The position numbers and the translations under genes are program-made. From Paralteromonas sediminis (GTDB taxonomy: Bacteria > Pseudomonadota > Gammaproteobacteria > Enterobacterales > Alteromonadaceae), in the NCBI RefSeq assembly GCF_003820355.1, contig NZ_RPOK01000005.1:124001-188000 (forward strand): a DNA stretch of 64,000 nucleotides. Direction: 5' to 3'. The notes below the pieces were generated by a model. That model was given only the letters and a program-made list of their open reading frames with translations, was not told the DNA's origin and made no database searches. Shown here piece after piece: positions 29,134-39,043 of this stretch; position 1 is the first letter of the stretch; every line of letters starts with the position of its first letter.

Positions 29134-30099
29134 TTAGTAGTATTCCAGACACTTAGCTACTTCGTTTTTCGAGCCGATCAGCACGGGAACACGTTGATGG
29201 ATTTCAGACGGCATGACTTCCATGATACGGCCCTCGCCTGTAGACGCCAATCCTCCGGCTTGCTCCATCAAAAACGCCATTGGATTTGCTTCATAGAGCA
29301 GACGTAATTTGCCCGGCTTTTTTGGATTGCGCTTATCAAAGGGATACATAAAAATTCCCCCCCTACACAGCACTCGGTGAATATCACCTACCATAGCCGC
29401 GACCCAACGCATATTGTAGTCTTTGCCTCTAGGGCCATCGGCACCTGCCATCAGGTCGCCTATGTAGTTCTGGATGGGCTCTTCCCAGTGGCGTTGATTC
29501 GACGCGTTAATAGCAAACTCTGCAGTATCTTCTGGCACTTGTATGTTAGCTTGTGTAACCAGAAATCCACCGTGCGTTTTATCCAGCGTATATAGGTGTG
29601 TACCGCGCCCTGTTGTCATCGCCAACATGGTGGAGGGACCATACAAAACATAGCCAGCAGCAACCATTTGTGTGCCTGGCTGTAAAAACGCAGAAGGGTC
29701 GTCTGGTTCCATCCACTGCGGCGCATGGGCAATGGAAAAAATGGTGCCGATTAGGCTGTTGATCTCTGTATTTGATGAGCCGTCAAGAGGATCGAAGCTA
29801 ACCAGATACTTGCCATCTGGGTGGCAGGGTACAACGTCGTCTTCCTCTTCTGAAGAGATGGCTTTTACATACCCAGAATCCTTTAGAATATCTTTGAGTA
29901 TTTGATTTGATATTACGTCGAGCTTCTTTTGAGTTTCGCCCTGTACATTTTCACTTAATGTAGAACCAAGCACACCTGCCAGCGCGCCTTGGCTCACACG
30001 AAACGAAATTTCTTTACAACCTGCCAAAAGAGTTCTGATCAATAAGATCAGCTCAAGAGGCGCGCCATCTTTTTGTAGCTGTGAGTTTAAACGCTTCAT
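29134..30099 (-). CDS. fbp: Fructose-1,6-bisphosphatase, class I
   Basis: Fbp converts fructose-1,6-bisphosphate to fructose-6-phosphate in gluconeogenesis. The 321-residue product has the class I active-site block ([11 protein letters not shown], about 106-116) and the metal-binding SSEEED acidic run. The catalytic C-terminal block ([14 protein letters not shown]) is intact. It begins [17 protein letters not shown]. No other sugar genes lie nearby. It is divergent from mpl across a 142-base gap in which I see no clear promoter. Confidence 0.96.
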   Translation of the reverse strand: MKRLNSQLQKDGAPLELILLIRTLLAGCKEISFRVSQGALAGVLGSTLSENVQGETQKKLDVISNQILKDILKDSGYVKAISSEEEDDVVPCHPDGKYLVSFDPLDGSSNTEINSLIGTIFSIAHAPQWMEPDDPSAFLQPGTQMVAAGYVLYGPSTMLAMTTGRGTHLYTLDKTHGGFLVTQANIQVPEDTAEFAINASNQRHWEEPIQNYIGDLMAGADGPRGKDYNMRWVAAMVGDIHRVLCRGGIFMYPFDKRNPKKPGKLRLLYEANPMAFLMEQAGGLASTGEGRIMEVMPSEIHQRVPVLIGSKNEVAKCLEYY

Positions 30100-30241
30100 A
30101 GTTATTGACTGCCTTGTTTTTTTTAATTTGTAGGGTACGGACGTGAATCCTACCTTTAATTGTATCGGTCTTGGCGCAAAGTGTGAACGACTGAATGACT
30201 TCTGTTACAGTTGGCACGTTGTAAAATAACCAAAATACGCT

Positions 30242-31582
30242 ATGCACATACACATTCTTGGGATCTGCGGCACCTTTATGGGTGGAATTGCAGCGTTGGC
30301 TTCTGCGCTGGGCCACAAAGTAACCGGATCAGATTCAGGTATTTACCCCCCAATGAGCACACAATTGGCGCAAATGGACATTACACTGCACGAATTGGAT
30401 GACCTTAAACAGTTCAATGATAACCCTGACATCGTGGTAATTGGTAACGCACTGTCTAGAGGCATGCCTGCAGTAGAGTTTGTACTGGACAACAACATAC
30501 CCTATACCAGCGGCCCTGAATGGTTGAAACAGCACATATTAAAAGACCGCTGGGTACTGGCTGTTGCGGGTACCCACGGCAAAACCACCACGACGAGCAT
30601 TCTCACTTGGATACTGGAACATGCTGGATTGAATCCTGGCTTTTTAATAGGTGGTGTGGCACAAAATTTTAACCTCTCAGCACGGCTCGGTAGTGCACCA
30701 TTTTTTGTTATAGAAGCCGATGAGTACGACAGCGCTTTTTTCGATAAACGCGCAAAATGTGTGCATTATCTTCCGCGCACGTTCGTTATAAACAATCTTG
30801 AGTTCGATCACGCTGATATTTATGCCGACTTATCGGCAATTCAAACTCAAATTCATCATGCTGTAAGAACCATCCCAAGCCATGGTTGCGTATTTAGTCA
30901 CGCGTCTCATGATGCAGTGCAGGAAGCAATCAACAAAGGCTGCTGGAGCGAACAGCAACAAATTGGGCGTGAATGGCGTATTGAACCAACCTCTACTGAT
31001 TACGCCACATTTATTTTGCATCATCAGAGCGGACAATCTGCTCAAGTCACCTCTTCACTGTTTGGTTTACATAATATGCACAATACAGCCATGGCCATTA
31101 TTGCCGCGCACCACGTCGGCGTAACGCTGGATATAGCTGTTGAAGCAGTGCAAGACTATGTTAACGTGAAGCGCAGAATGGAGCTTAAAGGCAGTATTCG
31201 CAACGTTAATGTGTACGACGATTTTGCCCATCACCCTACAGCCATTGAAACCTCGCTGGATGGCTTAAGAAAACACCAGCCTACCGGCCGTATCCTCGCT
31301 GTCATTGAACCTCGCTCTAACACCATGAAAACAGGGGTGCATAAAGAAACGCTGCACCATTCTTGGCGAATAGCAGACCGAGTGTGGGTGAAGACATCAC
31401 CCGATATGACCTGGCTACAAGCCGCAGTGGAACAATCAGGCGAACAATCAGTGTATTTGGTCCAAAATACGTCAGATATTGTAAAAGCCGTAGTTAAAGA
31501 AGCGCAGTCAGGTGATCATATTGTTGTGATGAGTAATGGCGGCTTCGATGGGATTCACGAGAAACTATTGGAGGCGCTATGA
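30242..31582 (+). CDS. mpl: Mpl, murein tripeptide ligase
   Basis: Mpl ligates recycled L-Ala-gamma-D-Glu-meso-DAP tripeptide to UDP-MurNAc, returning wall fragments to synthesis. The 446-residue Mur ligase begins [15 protein letters not shown] (Rossmann start), with the ATP loop GTHGKTTTT (about 110-118) and the HHPTAI motif (about 335). Three Mur domains are present in the normal order, and the length fits the family. Its stop overlaps the ubiX start (ATGA). E. coli also has mpl near fbp and ppa, so the neighbourhood is old. Confidence 0.96.
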   Translation: MHIHILGICGTFMGGIAALASALGHKVTGSDSGIYPPMSTQLAQMDITLHELDDLKQFNDNPDIVVIGNALSRGMPAVEFVLDNNIPYTSGPEWLKQHILKDRWVLAVAGTHGKTTTTSILTWILEHAGLNPGFLIGGVAQNFNLSARLGSAPFFVIEADEYDSAFFDKRAKCVHYLPRTFVINNLEFDHADIYADLSAIQTQIHHAVRTIPSHGCVFSHASHDAVQEAINKGCWSEQQQIGREWRIEPTSTDYATFILHHQSGQSAQVTSSLFGLHNMHNTAMAIIAAHHVGVTLDIAVEAVQDYVNVKRRMELKGSIRNVNVYDDFAHHPTAIETSLDGLRKHQPTGRILAVIEPRSNTMKTGVHKETLHHSWRIADRVWVKTSPDMTWLQAAVEQSGEQSVYLVQNTSDIVKAVVKEAQSGDHIVVMSNGGFDGIHEKLLEAL

Positions 31583-32208
31583 ACACTGCTTCGACCTACG
31601 ATAAGCAAATTACCTTGGCGATAACGGGTGCTTCTGGCGCACCCTATGCATTAGGATTGCTGAAGGCACTTGTGGCCAACAATGTTCAGATATTTGTACT
31701 GATTTCCTCTGCCGCTCAGGTCGTATTAAAGACAGAGTCAGATATTGCCATACCATCCCATCCAGACAAAGCACAGCAATTTTTACAGCAGATGTTTTCT
31801 GCCAAAGACGGGCAGATACAAGTATTCGGCAAAGAAAATTGGTTTTCTCCTGTAGCGTCTGGATCAGCAGCGCCTAAACACATGATAGTATGCCCTTGCT
31901 CTACTGGGACGTTATCTGCCATCGCAACCGGTGCGAGTGACAACCTTATTGAAAGAGGCGCAGATGTAGTGCTAAAAGAACGTGGTCAGCTCATACTGGT
32001 GACCCGGGAAATGCCACTTTCCAGCATCCATTTAGAAAATATGCTAAAGCTATCGCAAATGGGCGCCACCATTATGCCAGCCTCACCAGGGTTTTATCAC
32101 CACCCTACTTGCATAGACGATCTGGTAGATTTTGTAGTTGCGAGAATTCTCGACCATTTAGGTCAGGCACATAACCTAGTGTCTAGGTGGGGTTACGGTG
32201 GAGACTAA
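31579..32208 (+). CDS. ubiX: UbiX, flavin prenyltransferase
   Basis: UbiX makes the prenylated FMN cofactor used by UbiD decarboxylase in ubiquinone synthesis. The 209-residue product has the FMN-binding start [14 protein letters not shown], the substrate-phosphate motif [14 protein letters not shown], and the RETPL-like motif as REMPLSS. It overlaps mpl by four bases with GGAGG before the ATG, so the pair is translationally coupled. It ends one base from the convergent rraA stop. Confidence 0.95.
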   Translation: MNTASTYDKQITLAITGASGAPYALGLLKALVANNVQIFVLISSAAQVVLKTESDIAIPSHPDKAQQFLQQMFSAKDGQIQVFGKENWFSPVASGSAAPKHMIVCPCSTGTLSAIATGASDNLIERGADVVLKERGQLILVTREMPLSSIHLENMLKLSQMGATIMPASPGFYHHPTCIDDLVDFVVARILDHLGQAHNLVSRWGYGGD

Positions 32209-32209
32209 A

Positions 32210-32695
32210 TCAATCCAGATCAAGCGGTTCAGGAGAAAGAATAACGCCAGTACTGTCGACGTAAATATGGTCTTCCGGTAAAAAAGTCACACCTGCAAAG
32301 TTGACCGGAATATCGACGTCGCCGGTTTCTTCGCTGTCAGCATTAACGGGAATAGAAGCTGTGGCCAAAATGCCAATATCAATATCGGCTAGCATATCAA
32401 CATCACGCACACTGCCATAACACACAATCGCTTCCCAGCCGTTCTCTGCAGCTGTCTGAGCTGACTGGGCATCTATGAGGGCTCTGCGCGTTGAACCACC
32501 CCCGTCAATAAGCAAGACTTTACCTTCTCCAGGTTCAGACAAAACACGGTCTATAAGCCCTCTGTCCTCGTAGCACTTAATGGTGGTAATCTCGCCACCA
32601 AAAGAGCCCTGACCACCATAGCTTGAAAAAATCGGTTCCACTACATCTACGCTGTCAGCAAACAGGTCGCAAAGTTCAGATGTGTTATAGTTCAT
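32210..32695 (-). CDS. rraA: RraA, regulator of RNase E activity
   Basis: RraA is a trimeric protein that binds and inhibits RNase E, altering RNA turnover. The 161-residue product matches E. coli length and pattern: [12 protein letters not shown] start, [24 protein letters not shown] and the acidic tail EPLDLD. A frame longer by 25 codons exists, but the ATG at 32695 fits the family. It converges on ubiX with one base between stops, and no terminator is visible for either gene. Confidence 0.94.
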   Translation of the reverse strand: MNYNTSELCDLFADSVDVVEPIFSSYGGQGSFGGEITTIKCYEDRGLIDRVLSEPGEGKVLLIDGGGSTRRALIDAQSAQTAAENGWEAIVCYGSVRDVDMLADIDIGILATASIPVNADSEETGDVDIPVNFAGVTFLPEDHIYVDSTGVILSPEPLDLD

Positions 32696-32850
32696 AAGGT
32701 GGTCCGTTGTCGTGTCTAACCTTGATTTACGCACTCTAGCACAGCATTGAAAGACTTGCACAATCATCAAAACTGACTGTCATAAAGAATTAGTATTTCT
32801 GTCACCTTGCGTTCATACACACTGGTTATTGTTTGACCATCTCGAACTGT

Positions 32851-33381
32851 ATGAGCAGAACAGTGAGTATAAAATCTTTAACAAAATACGATACTGCCCT
32901 GTTTTATTGGATTTATAGCTTTACCGATAATAGAGATTGTCGCTCCATTATTTGGCTGTCAAGGACTGGCGATGGGCACTTATACCTCGCGACAGGTCTT
33001 GCATTGTGGGCTTTCGAGCCGGCTTATGGGCAGTTATTTTTGTTCACTGCCTTAATGGCATACAGTCTTGAATTGCCACTTTACATTGTGCTCAAAAAAC
33101 TGTTTAAGCGTCCAAGGCCCTGTGATTTATTAACAAATTTTTCGGCCCATGTAACACCGTCAGATAAATTTAGTCTGCCTTCTGGGCACACTGCGGCAGC
33201 ATGGCTTATGGCCAGCATTGTGGCACATTTTTATCCGCCTTTTGCTTTATTTGCCTACATTTGGGCGTCACTTATTGGTGTCTCTCGTATATTGCTGGGT
33301 GTTCACTATCCATCAGATGTAATTGCAGGTGTTGCTTTGGGCGTCACTATTTCTTCAATTAGTATTGCAATCCTGGGGTAA
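32851..33381 (+). CDS. PAP2-family membrane phosphatase
   Basis: This 176-residue polytopic protein carries the three PAP2 motifs: KKLFKRPRP (KxxxxxxRP), SLPSGHTAA (PSGH) and SRILLGVHYPSDVIAG (SRxxxxxHxxxD). About six membrane segments are seen. Such enzymes remove phosphate from lipid phosphates such as phosphatidate or undecaprenyl pyrophosphate; the substrate here is not known. I use the ATG at 32851; a TTG 18 bases earlier is less likely. The next gene starts two bases after its stop, so it probably works with that glycosyltransferase. Confidence 0.87.
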   Translation: MSRTVSIKSLTKYDTALFYWIYSFTDNRDCRSIIWLSRTGDGHLYLATGLALWAFEPAYGQLFLFTALMAYSLELPLYIVLKKLFKRPRPCDLLTNFSAHVTPSDKFSLPSGHTAAAWLMASIVAHFYPPFALFAYIWASLIGVSRILLGVHYPSDVIAGVALGVTISSISIAILG

Positions 33382-33382
33382 T

Positions 33383-34450
33383 ATGAAAGTTTTGTATGGT
33401 GTCCAAGGGACGGGTAATGGACACATTGCACGCGCTAGAATTATGGCTAGGGCATTAGCGGAACGGAACGACATCGAAGTGGATTTCGTTTTTTCTGGCC
33501 GCGAACGGGGTGCCTATTTTGACATGGAATGTTTTGGTGATTTTGAAACATATGATGGGCTCACCTTTGTTACTCACCGCGGAAAAGTCGATAAATGGAA
33601 AACCGTTTGTCAGGCGAAACCAACGACCTTGATCAACGATATACGAAAGTTCGACTTATCTAAGTATGACCTCGTGCTCAATGATTTTGAGCCGATTACA
33701 GCTTGGGCCGCAAAGAACCAGGGGGTGACCTCAATTTCAGTGAGCCATCAGGCTGCATTTTCTTATGATGTGCCTAAAAGTGGAGCCAGCCCCTTAGACA
33801 AAGTTATCATGAAACTATTCGCACCTACCGACCTAAAGCTTGGTGTACACTGGTTTCATTTTAACCAACCTATTCTGCCCCCGTTTGTCAGCGATAAACC
33901 GTGTGAAACACCTTCTAACAAACACGTATTAGTTTATTTGCCATTTGAGTCTCTGGACGATATTAACGCTTTGCTTGAGCCACTGTCGGACCAACAGTTC
34001 ATTTGTTATCACCCCGATGTTAAGTCAGTAGTGAAGAACGGTCATATTCTGTGGAACCCGCCCTCAAAAACGACTTTCAGCCAACACCTTCAACACTGCA
34101 GTGGTGTGATTGCGAATGGAGGGTTTGAACTGTCCAGTGAAGCATTGCAACTGGGAAAAAAGTTACTAATAAAACCACTTCAGGGTCAGTTTGAACAACT
34201 TTCTAATGTGATTACGCTTAATCAATTAGAGTTGTGTCATACGCTTTTTAGTTTGGACACAGACATTGTTGAGGAGTGGTTAAATGTTGCGCCTATGGAG
34301 CCTATCACTTTTCCTGATGATCCCCACCCTATGCTGGATTGGTTAATTAAACGACAATGGCACAATACCAAGCCTCTGTGTGATTACCTTTGGCAACAAG
34401 TTCAATTTCCAGATAAAACACGTCAGCGACTTTTGTCACTTGCAATTTAG
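33383..34450 (+). CDS. MJ1255/VC2487 family glycosyltransferase
   Basis: This 355-residue protein starts MKVLYGVQGTGNGHIARARI, a GT-B/MurG-like opening with a GxGxGHxxRA glycine loop, and matches the MJ1255/VC2487 family. A C-terminal nucleotide-sugar region has CSGVIANGGFELSSEAL, similar to the GG-FxTxxEAL pattern of GT28 enzymes. Donor and acceptor are unknown. It lies two bases after a PAP2 phosphatase, so the pair may build or recycle a glycolipid. The ATG at 33383 has GGGG upstream; a frame 20 codons longer lies inside the PAP2 gene and is rejected. Confidence 0.85.
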   Translation: MKVLYGVQGTGNGHIARARIMARALAERNDIEVDFVFSGRERGAYFDMECFGDFETYDGLTFVTHRGKVDKWKTVCQAKPTTLINDIRKFDLSKYDLVLNDFEPITAWAAKNQGVTSISVSHQAAFSYDVPKSGASPLDKVIMKLFAPTDLKLGVHWFHFNQPILPPFVSDKPCETPSNKHVLVYLPFESLDDINALLEPLSDQQFICYHPDVKSVVKNGHILWNPPSKTTFSQHLQHCSGVIANGGFELSSEALQLGKKLLIKPLQGQFEQLSNVITLNQLELCHTLFSLDTDIVEEWLNVAPMEPITFPDDPHPMLDWLIKRQWHNTKPLCDYLWQQVQFPDKTRQRLLSLAI

Positions 34451-34502
34451 CTCTGCAATGCGATGATACAGCGCAGGGAATGTGCGGTTTCAAGTGTGCA
34501 AA

Positions 34503-34649
34503 ATGAAAAGAAAAATAACGTCCATCATCTTTTTGCTCGGTCTAGTGGCCAGCTGCGGATATCGAGGTGCACTTTACATGCCCGAAAAACCGCCAACTAC
34601 CCCATCACAAGATCAAGAAACACCTCAACAATCTGAAGAGGACAATTAG
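34503..34649 (+). CDS. lptM: LptM (YifL)-like small lipoprotein
   Basis: This 48-residue lipoprotein has a signal ending in the lipobox VASC (Cys18), followed by GYRGALYMPEKPP. That matches the LptM pattern CGxKGPLYxP, then a Pro/Gln/Thr-rich tail. LptM assists maturation of the LptD/LptE LPS transport complex in E. coli. Position supports the call: as in E. coli, it lies directly before the lysA/dapF-xerC cluster. Its stop is followed at once by the TTG start of lysA, so they are coupled. Confidence 0.85.
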   Translation: MKRKITSIIFLLGLVASCGYRGALYMPEKPPTTPSQDQETPQQSEEDN

Positions 34650-35900
34650 TTGGATTTTTTTGACTATAAGCGCGACGTTCTGCACGCTGAGGACGTGTCT
34701 TTGCACGCCATTGCAGAAACCTATGGCACCCCTACTTATGTTTATTCTAGAGCTACCTTAGAGCGACACTGGCAGGCATTTGACAATGCACTTAGTCATC
34801 ACGCACATTTGATTTGTTATGCTGTGAAAGCCAACTCCAACCTTGCTGTTCTTAACGTCTTAGCGAGACTAGGTTCTGGCTTTGACATTGTATCGGGTGG
34901 GGAGCTCGCCAGAGTTATCAAAGCCGGTGGTGATCCAAGCAAGGTGGTATTTTCGGGCGTGGCGAAGCGCGAAGATGAAATTCGCTATGCCCTTGAAAAC
35001 AAGATCATGTGCTTTAATGTAGAGTCACATGCCGAGTTAGATAGGATAAACAAAGTTGCTGAAGAAATGGGGGTTGTTGCGCCAATTTCGCTACGAATAA
35101 ATCCAGATGTTGATGCGAAAACACACCCTTACATTTCAACGGGTTTAAAAAGTAATAAATTTGGTATCGCGGCTGAACAGGCGCTTGCATCTTACCGATA
35201 TGCGCACAGTCTATCCAATCTGGATATTCAGGGGATGGATTGTCACATTGGCTCTCAACTTACCGACCTTGCCCCGTTTGAAGACGCATTAGATAAATTA
35301 CTTGTGCTCGTTGACGCATTAGAAAAAGAAGGGATCAGTCTGACCCATCTCGACTTGGGTGGCGGTTTGGGCGTGACGTATCAAAATGAAACGCCACCAG
35401 ATCTTGAAGAGTATGCAGCCAGGCTTGGTCGAAAGCTGGCAGACAGACAGCATCTCAAGCTCATACTTGAACCTGGCCGAGCCATTGCCGCTAATGCCGG
35501 CATTTTATTGAGCAAAGTTGAATTTATTAAACAAGGCGAAGAACAGCATTTTGCTATTGTGGATGCAGGAATGAACGACTTACTTCGTCCGGCACTCTAC
35601 TCTGCATGGCAAAACATCATTCCGGTGGACCGCAACACGGAAGCCACTCCGCACCTTTACGATGTAGTTGGCCCAGTCTGTGAGACAGGTGACTTTTTGG
35701 GTAAGGAACGAACGCTTCCCATTCAGCCAAACGACTATATTGCTGTGCGCAGTGCGGGTGCCTATGGGTTTGTTATGGCATCAAACTACAACAGTCGTTG
35801 TAAACCTGCAGAAATTATGGTCGACGGCGCTAATCATCATCAGGTAAGAGCAAGAGAAACACTAGAGGACCTATGGTTAGGGGAATCGGTATTACCTTAA
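34650..35900 (+). CDS. lysA: LysA, diaminopimelate decarboxylase
   Basis: LysA makes L-lysine by decarboxylating meso-diaminopimelate with PLP. The 416-residue product has the PLP-lysine motif (CYAVKANSN, Lys about 60), HIGSQ (about 200), GGGLG (about 238), EPGR (about 279) and the CETGD substrate motif (about 350). The start is TTG at 34650, directly after the lptM stop and behind AGAGGA. It is followed by dapF (17-base gap), so lysine and diaminopimelate steps are paired. Confidence 0.96.
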   Translation: MDFFDYKRDVLHAEDVSLHAIAETYGTPTYVYSRATLERHWQAFDNALSHHAHLICYAVKANSNLAVLNVLARLGSGFDIVSGGELARVIKAGGDPSKVVFSGVAKREDEIRYALENKIMCFNVESHAELDRINKVAEEMGVVAPISLRINPDVDAKTHPYISTGLKSNKFGIAAEQALASYRYAHSLSNLDIQGMDCHIGSQLTDLAPFEDALDKLLVLVDALEKEGISLTHLDLGGGLGVTYQNETPPDLEEYAARLGRKLADRQHLKLILEPGRAIAANAGILLSKVEFIKQGEEQHFAIVDAGMNDLLRPALYSAWQNIIPVDRNTEATPHLYDVVGPVCETGDFLGKERTLPIQPNDYIAVRSAGAYGFVMASNYNSRCKPAEIMVDGANHHQVRARETLEDLWLGESVLP

Positions 35901-35917
35901 CTGGGGTTTTGAATTAA

Positions 35918-36748
35918 ATGGTTTTACATTTTTCTAAAATGCATGGACTAGGTAACGACTTCGTTGTTATCGATGGTGTAACACAAAATGTATTTATTAC
36001 ACCTGATAAAGTGCGTGCACTTGCCGATAGGCATAGGGGCATTGGTTTCGATCAGTTGTTATTCGTTGAACCCCCTTATGACCCAGAGCAGGATTTTCAT
36101 TACCGCATTTTCAATGCAGACGGTAGCGAAGTAAGCCAGTGTGGTAATGGTGCTCGATGTTTTGCCCGTTTCGTGAAAATGAAGGGCCTGATAAACCGAA
36201 ACAAAATTCTGGTCAGCACCAAGTCTGGCAAAATGACTCTCTACATCGAAAAGGACGGTCAAGTCACCGTCAATATGGGCGAGCCTGATTTTGAGCCATC
36301 AATGGTGCCCATGCAAGCAAACAAGAAAGAGAAAACTTATCTACTCAGAGTAGAAGAACAAACAGTCTTTTATGGTGCTGTATCCATGGGTAACCCGCAC
36401 TGTGTGCTGGATGTCGACAATATCGAACTCGCAGAGATAGAAACACTAGGGCCTATATTATCTACACATGAACGCTTTACCGAAGGCGTCAACGTTGGCT
36501 TTATGCAAGTACTTTCGAGAGACAGTATTCGTCTTCGAGTGTATGAAAGAGGAGTCGGCGAAACACAAGCTTGTGGCAGTGGTGCTTGCGCAGCAGTTGC
36601 AATAGGACAAATACAAGGTAAATTAGACAAGGATGTGAATGTGCATTTGCCAGGGGGTACTTTGCGCATTCGCTGGAATGGTTATGAGAGCGCACTCAAA
36701 ATGACCGGGCCGGCAGAACATGTTTTCGATGGACAATTACAATTATGA
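35918..36748 (+). CDS. dapF: DapF, diaminopimelate epimerase
   Basis: DapF converts LL- to meso-diaminopimelate, needed for lysine and peptidoglycan. The 276-residue product has the two catalytic cysteines in SQCGNGARC and [11 protein letters not shown], and the opening [16 protein letters not shown]. It overlaps the next gene by four bases (ATGA). It is part of the lptM-lysA-dapF-DUF484-xerC-yigB string. Confidence 0.97.
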   Translation: MVLHFSKMHGLGNDFVVIDGVTQNVFITPDKVRALADRHRGIGFDQLLFVEPPYDPEQDFHYRIFNADGSEVSQCGNGARCFARFVKMKGLINRNKILVSTKSGKMTLYIEKDGQVTVNMGEPDFEPSMVPMQANKKEKTYLLRVEEQTVFYGAVSMGNPHCVLDVDNIELAEIETLGPILSTHERFTEGVNVGFMQVLSRDSIRLRVYERGVGETQACGSGACAAVAIGQIQGKLDKDVNVHLPGGTLRIRWNGYESALKMTGPAEHVFDGQLQL

Positions 36749-37443
36749 AAGATGTCTCTAGACAAAGTACGCTCGCAGTTGAATTATCAGATGTTGTAGT
36801 GGATGACCACGCGCTTGACTCAGAAGTGGTAAGAGAATATTTGCTGCAGCACCCCGGCTTTTTTGTAGACAACGCAGACTTATTTGAAAAAATTTCAGTG
36901 CCCCACAGCACTAAGGGCAGTGTATCCCTGGTTGAGTTGCAGGGAGAGCAGTTGCGCAAGAAGATTCGGCATCTTTCTCAAAAACTTAATCAGTTAATCG
37001 CTGTAGCCAAGCAAAACGAAAAAATTTATCGTGTTTATGTCTCACTTAACCTCAAGCTAATGAAATGTAAAAGTGTGAGTGATGTGCAAGCGACACTTGA
37101 AGAGGTAATGCTGGAGCACTTGCATCTTGCCTCTGTCAAATTGCTACCCTTTAAAGGCGCCATGGCATTACCGGAACTACAACAGCGGCTATTTATCGAA
37201 AAGCGGTTTAAATCTTCGCCATTTTTCTTCGGCCGCTTAAGTCAGCATGAAAGGCAACTTGTCTTTAAAGACGAGGTTGCTGAATCAGTAGCACTGGTGC
37301 TCATTGGCGACGAAACACTGCTTGGAATGCTGGCAGCAGGAAGTGCAGATGCCGGACATTTCGGACCGAATATGGACACCTTGTTGTTGCGCCAGTTACA
37401 GCAAATGCTTACCATTCTACTTAGCGAGTTTTTTAGTTACTGA
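36745..37443 (+). CDS. DUF484 family protein
   Basis: This 232-residue cytoplasmic protein has the DUF484 start ([24 protein letters not shown], in part) and a coiled region (about 70-110), followed by a GAF-like domain. It is always found between dapF and xerC in gammaproteobacteria; the function is unknown. The TGATG overlap with xerC shows tight coupling to the recombinase. Confidence 0.9.
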   Translation: MKDVSRQSTLAVELSDVVVDDHALDSEVVREYLLQHPGFFVDNADLFEKISVPHSTKGSVSLVELQGEQLRKKIRHLSQKLNQLIAVAKQNEKIYRVYVSLNLKLMKCKSVSDVQATLEEVMLEHLHLASVKLLPFKGAMALPELQQRLFIEKRFKSSPFFFGRLSQHERQLVFKDEVAESVALVLIGDETLLGMLAAGSADAGHFGPNMDTLLLRQLQQMLTILLSEFFSY

Positions 37444-38324
37444 TGGACTATTTAGATGCTTTTTTACAGCATTTAAATACCGACAAAGGCTATTCAACCC
37501 ACACGTTAAACAATTATCAGCGTCAGATAAACGCCTGCGCAGATCTGCTTGAAGTCACGCACCCAGGATCCGTCACTCCCAACGATATAAAGCGTTTATT
37601 AGCCCTGTCGAAACGTCGTAATCTCAGCGCGCGCTCTATAGCACTTCGACTCTCTTCTTTACGTAGTTTTTATCGGTACTTGCTAAAACAAAAACTGATC
37701 AGTCACGACCCTACTGAGGGTATTCAGGCTCCAAAGCAAGGTAAGCCTTTGCCCAAGACAGCTTCCGTTGACGCTATGCAAAAACTATTAGACGTGTCAT
37801 CAGATGATCCCCTCATTGTGCGTGATTTGGCGATGTTTGAACTCTTGTATGGGTGCGGCATGCGTTTATCTGAGCTCACAGGCCTAAACACAGATGATGT
37901 TGCAACAGACGACACCATTAAAGTAACGGGTAAAGGCAATAAACAGCGAATTATCCCTCTAACGTCAGCCGCCAAAACTGCACTAGTAAAGTGGTTGAAA
38001 TACAGGCCGACTTTTTTGAAAAGCGATGAACAGGCTTTGTTTTTAAGTAGCCAAAATAAGCGCATTACCAATAGGCAAGTCGCAAAAAGACTGGATAAAT
38101 TAGTCTCAGAACAACTTAGCGGTCGCAAGTTGAGCCCTCACAAATTGAGACATTCCTTCGCAACACACGTACTAGAGTCAAGTGGCGATTTACGAGCGGT
38201 ACAAGAGTTGTTAGGGCATGCCAACTTAAGCACCACACAAGTGTATACACATTTAGACTTTCAGCATTTAGCCAAGGTATATGACAGTGCCCACCCACGC
38301 GCAAAGAAGAAGAGTGAGACCTAA
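37443..38324 (+). CDS. xerC: XerC, tyrosine recombinase
   Basis: XerC, with XerD, resolves chromosome dimers at dif. The 293-residue product has an N-terminal SAM-like core-binding domain (about 1-85) and a catalytic domain with Arg in CGMRLSELTGL, Lys in GKGNKQR, His-x-x-Arg in PHKLRHSFATH, His in ELLGHANLS and nucleophile Tyr in TQVYTHLD. Length matches E. coli XerC. Its start shares a base with the DUF484 stop and its stop shares a base with the yigB start. Confidence 0.96.
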   Translation: MDYLDAFLQHLNTDKGYSTHTLNNYQRQINACADLLEVTHPGSVTPNDIKRLLALSKRRNLSARSIALRLSSLRSFYRYLLKQKLISHDPTEGIQAPKQGKPLPKTASVDAMQKLLDVSSDDPLIVRDLAMFELLYGCGMRLSELTGLNTDDVATDDTIKVTGKGNKQRIIPLTSAAKTALVKWLKYRPTFLKSDEQALFLSSQNKRITNRQVAKRLDKLVSEQLSGRKLSPHKLRHSFATHVLESSGDLRAVQELLGHANLSTTQVYTHLDFQHLAKVYDSAHPRAKKKSET

Positions 38325-39043
38325 TGAAATTTTACCGGCCAATTACCAAGATTAAGGCCATCAGTTTTGATTTAGACGACACGCTCTATGACAATCACCC
38401 CGTAATAATGCGGGCTGAACAAGGGCTACAGACATATCTCAATCAGCACTATCCGCATGCGGCAAACCTTGGTAAAGAAGCACAGGGTGCCATAAAGCAA
38501 CACTTGATTAAGCAAGACAAACGATTGGCCTCTGATATGGGAGAATTGAGGCGGCAAACACTTCGCGCCATGCTGTCGTCTAGTACCTTATCAGATGCAG
38601 AGATAGAAGACGCTGTAACAGGCTGTTTTAACTTGTTTTATCGCTTGCGCAGTGATGTCAAAATAAATAAGACTGTTTATTCTTGCTTATCGAGACTTAA
38701 GGAAATCGTACCAATCGTTGCCATCACAAATGGCAATATTGACACCCAAGTAACGGGATTCGATGACTATTTTGAATTTACTTTGCACGCCAGTTTAGCG
38801 TTTCCTCGAAAGCCCTATCCTGACATGTTTCTGGAAGCAGCAAGGCGTCTTAATTGTCAACCAGAAGAAATCTTGCATGTTGGTGACGGTCTTATTAATG
38901 ATGTTTACGGCGCTTATAAGGCAGGCTTTCAAACAGCCTGGCTGGCGGTTAACCGCCCAATGCTACTCAATAACGAGCCGACAATAGTATTGCCCCATGT
39001 TCAACTGGACACTTTAAATGAGCTGATAACCCTGATGACTTAG
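38324..39043 (+). CDS. yigB: YigB-like HAD phosphatase
   Basis: This 239-residue HAD hydrolase has motif I SFDLDDTLYDN (Asp nucleophile about residue 16), motif II (AITNGN), and motif III/IV with Lys in FPRKPYPDMF and HVGDGLINDVYGA. E. coli YigB can dephosphorylate 5-amino-6-(5-phosphoribitylamino)uracil (riboflavin path) and FMN. It is the last gene of the lysA-dapF-xerC string. Its stop overlaps the stop of cysE on the other strand by four bases. Confidence 0.9.
   Translation: MKFYRPITKIKAISFDLDDTLYDNHPVIMRAEQGLQTYLNQHYPHAANLGKEAQGAIKQHLIKQDKRLASDMGELRRQTLRAMLSSSTLSDAEIEDAVTGCFNLFYRLRSDVKINKTVYSCLSRLKEIVPIVAITNGNIDTQVTGFDDYFEFTLHASLAFPRKPYPDMFLEAARRLNCQPEEILHVGDGLINDVYGAYKAGFQTAWLAVNRPMLLNNEPTIVLPHVQLDTLNELITLMT

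Noticed and set aside
30100-30241. Sigma-54-like TGGCAC upstream of mpl
   Set aside because: The TTGC half with correct spacing is absent, so it is not a supported promoter.
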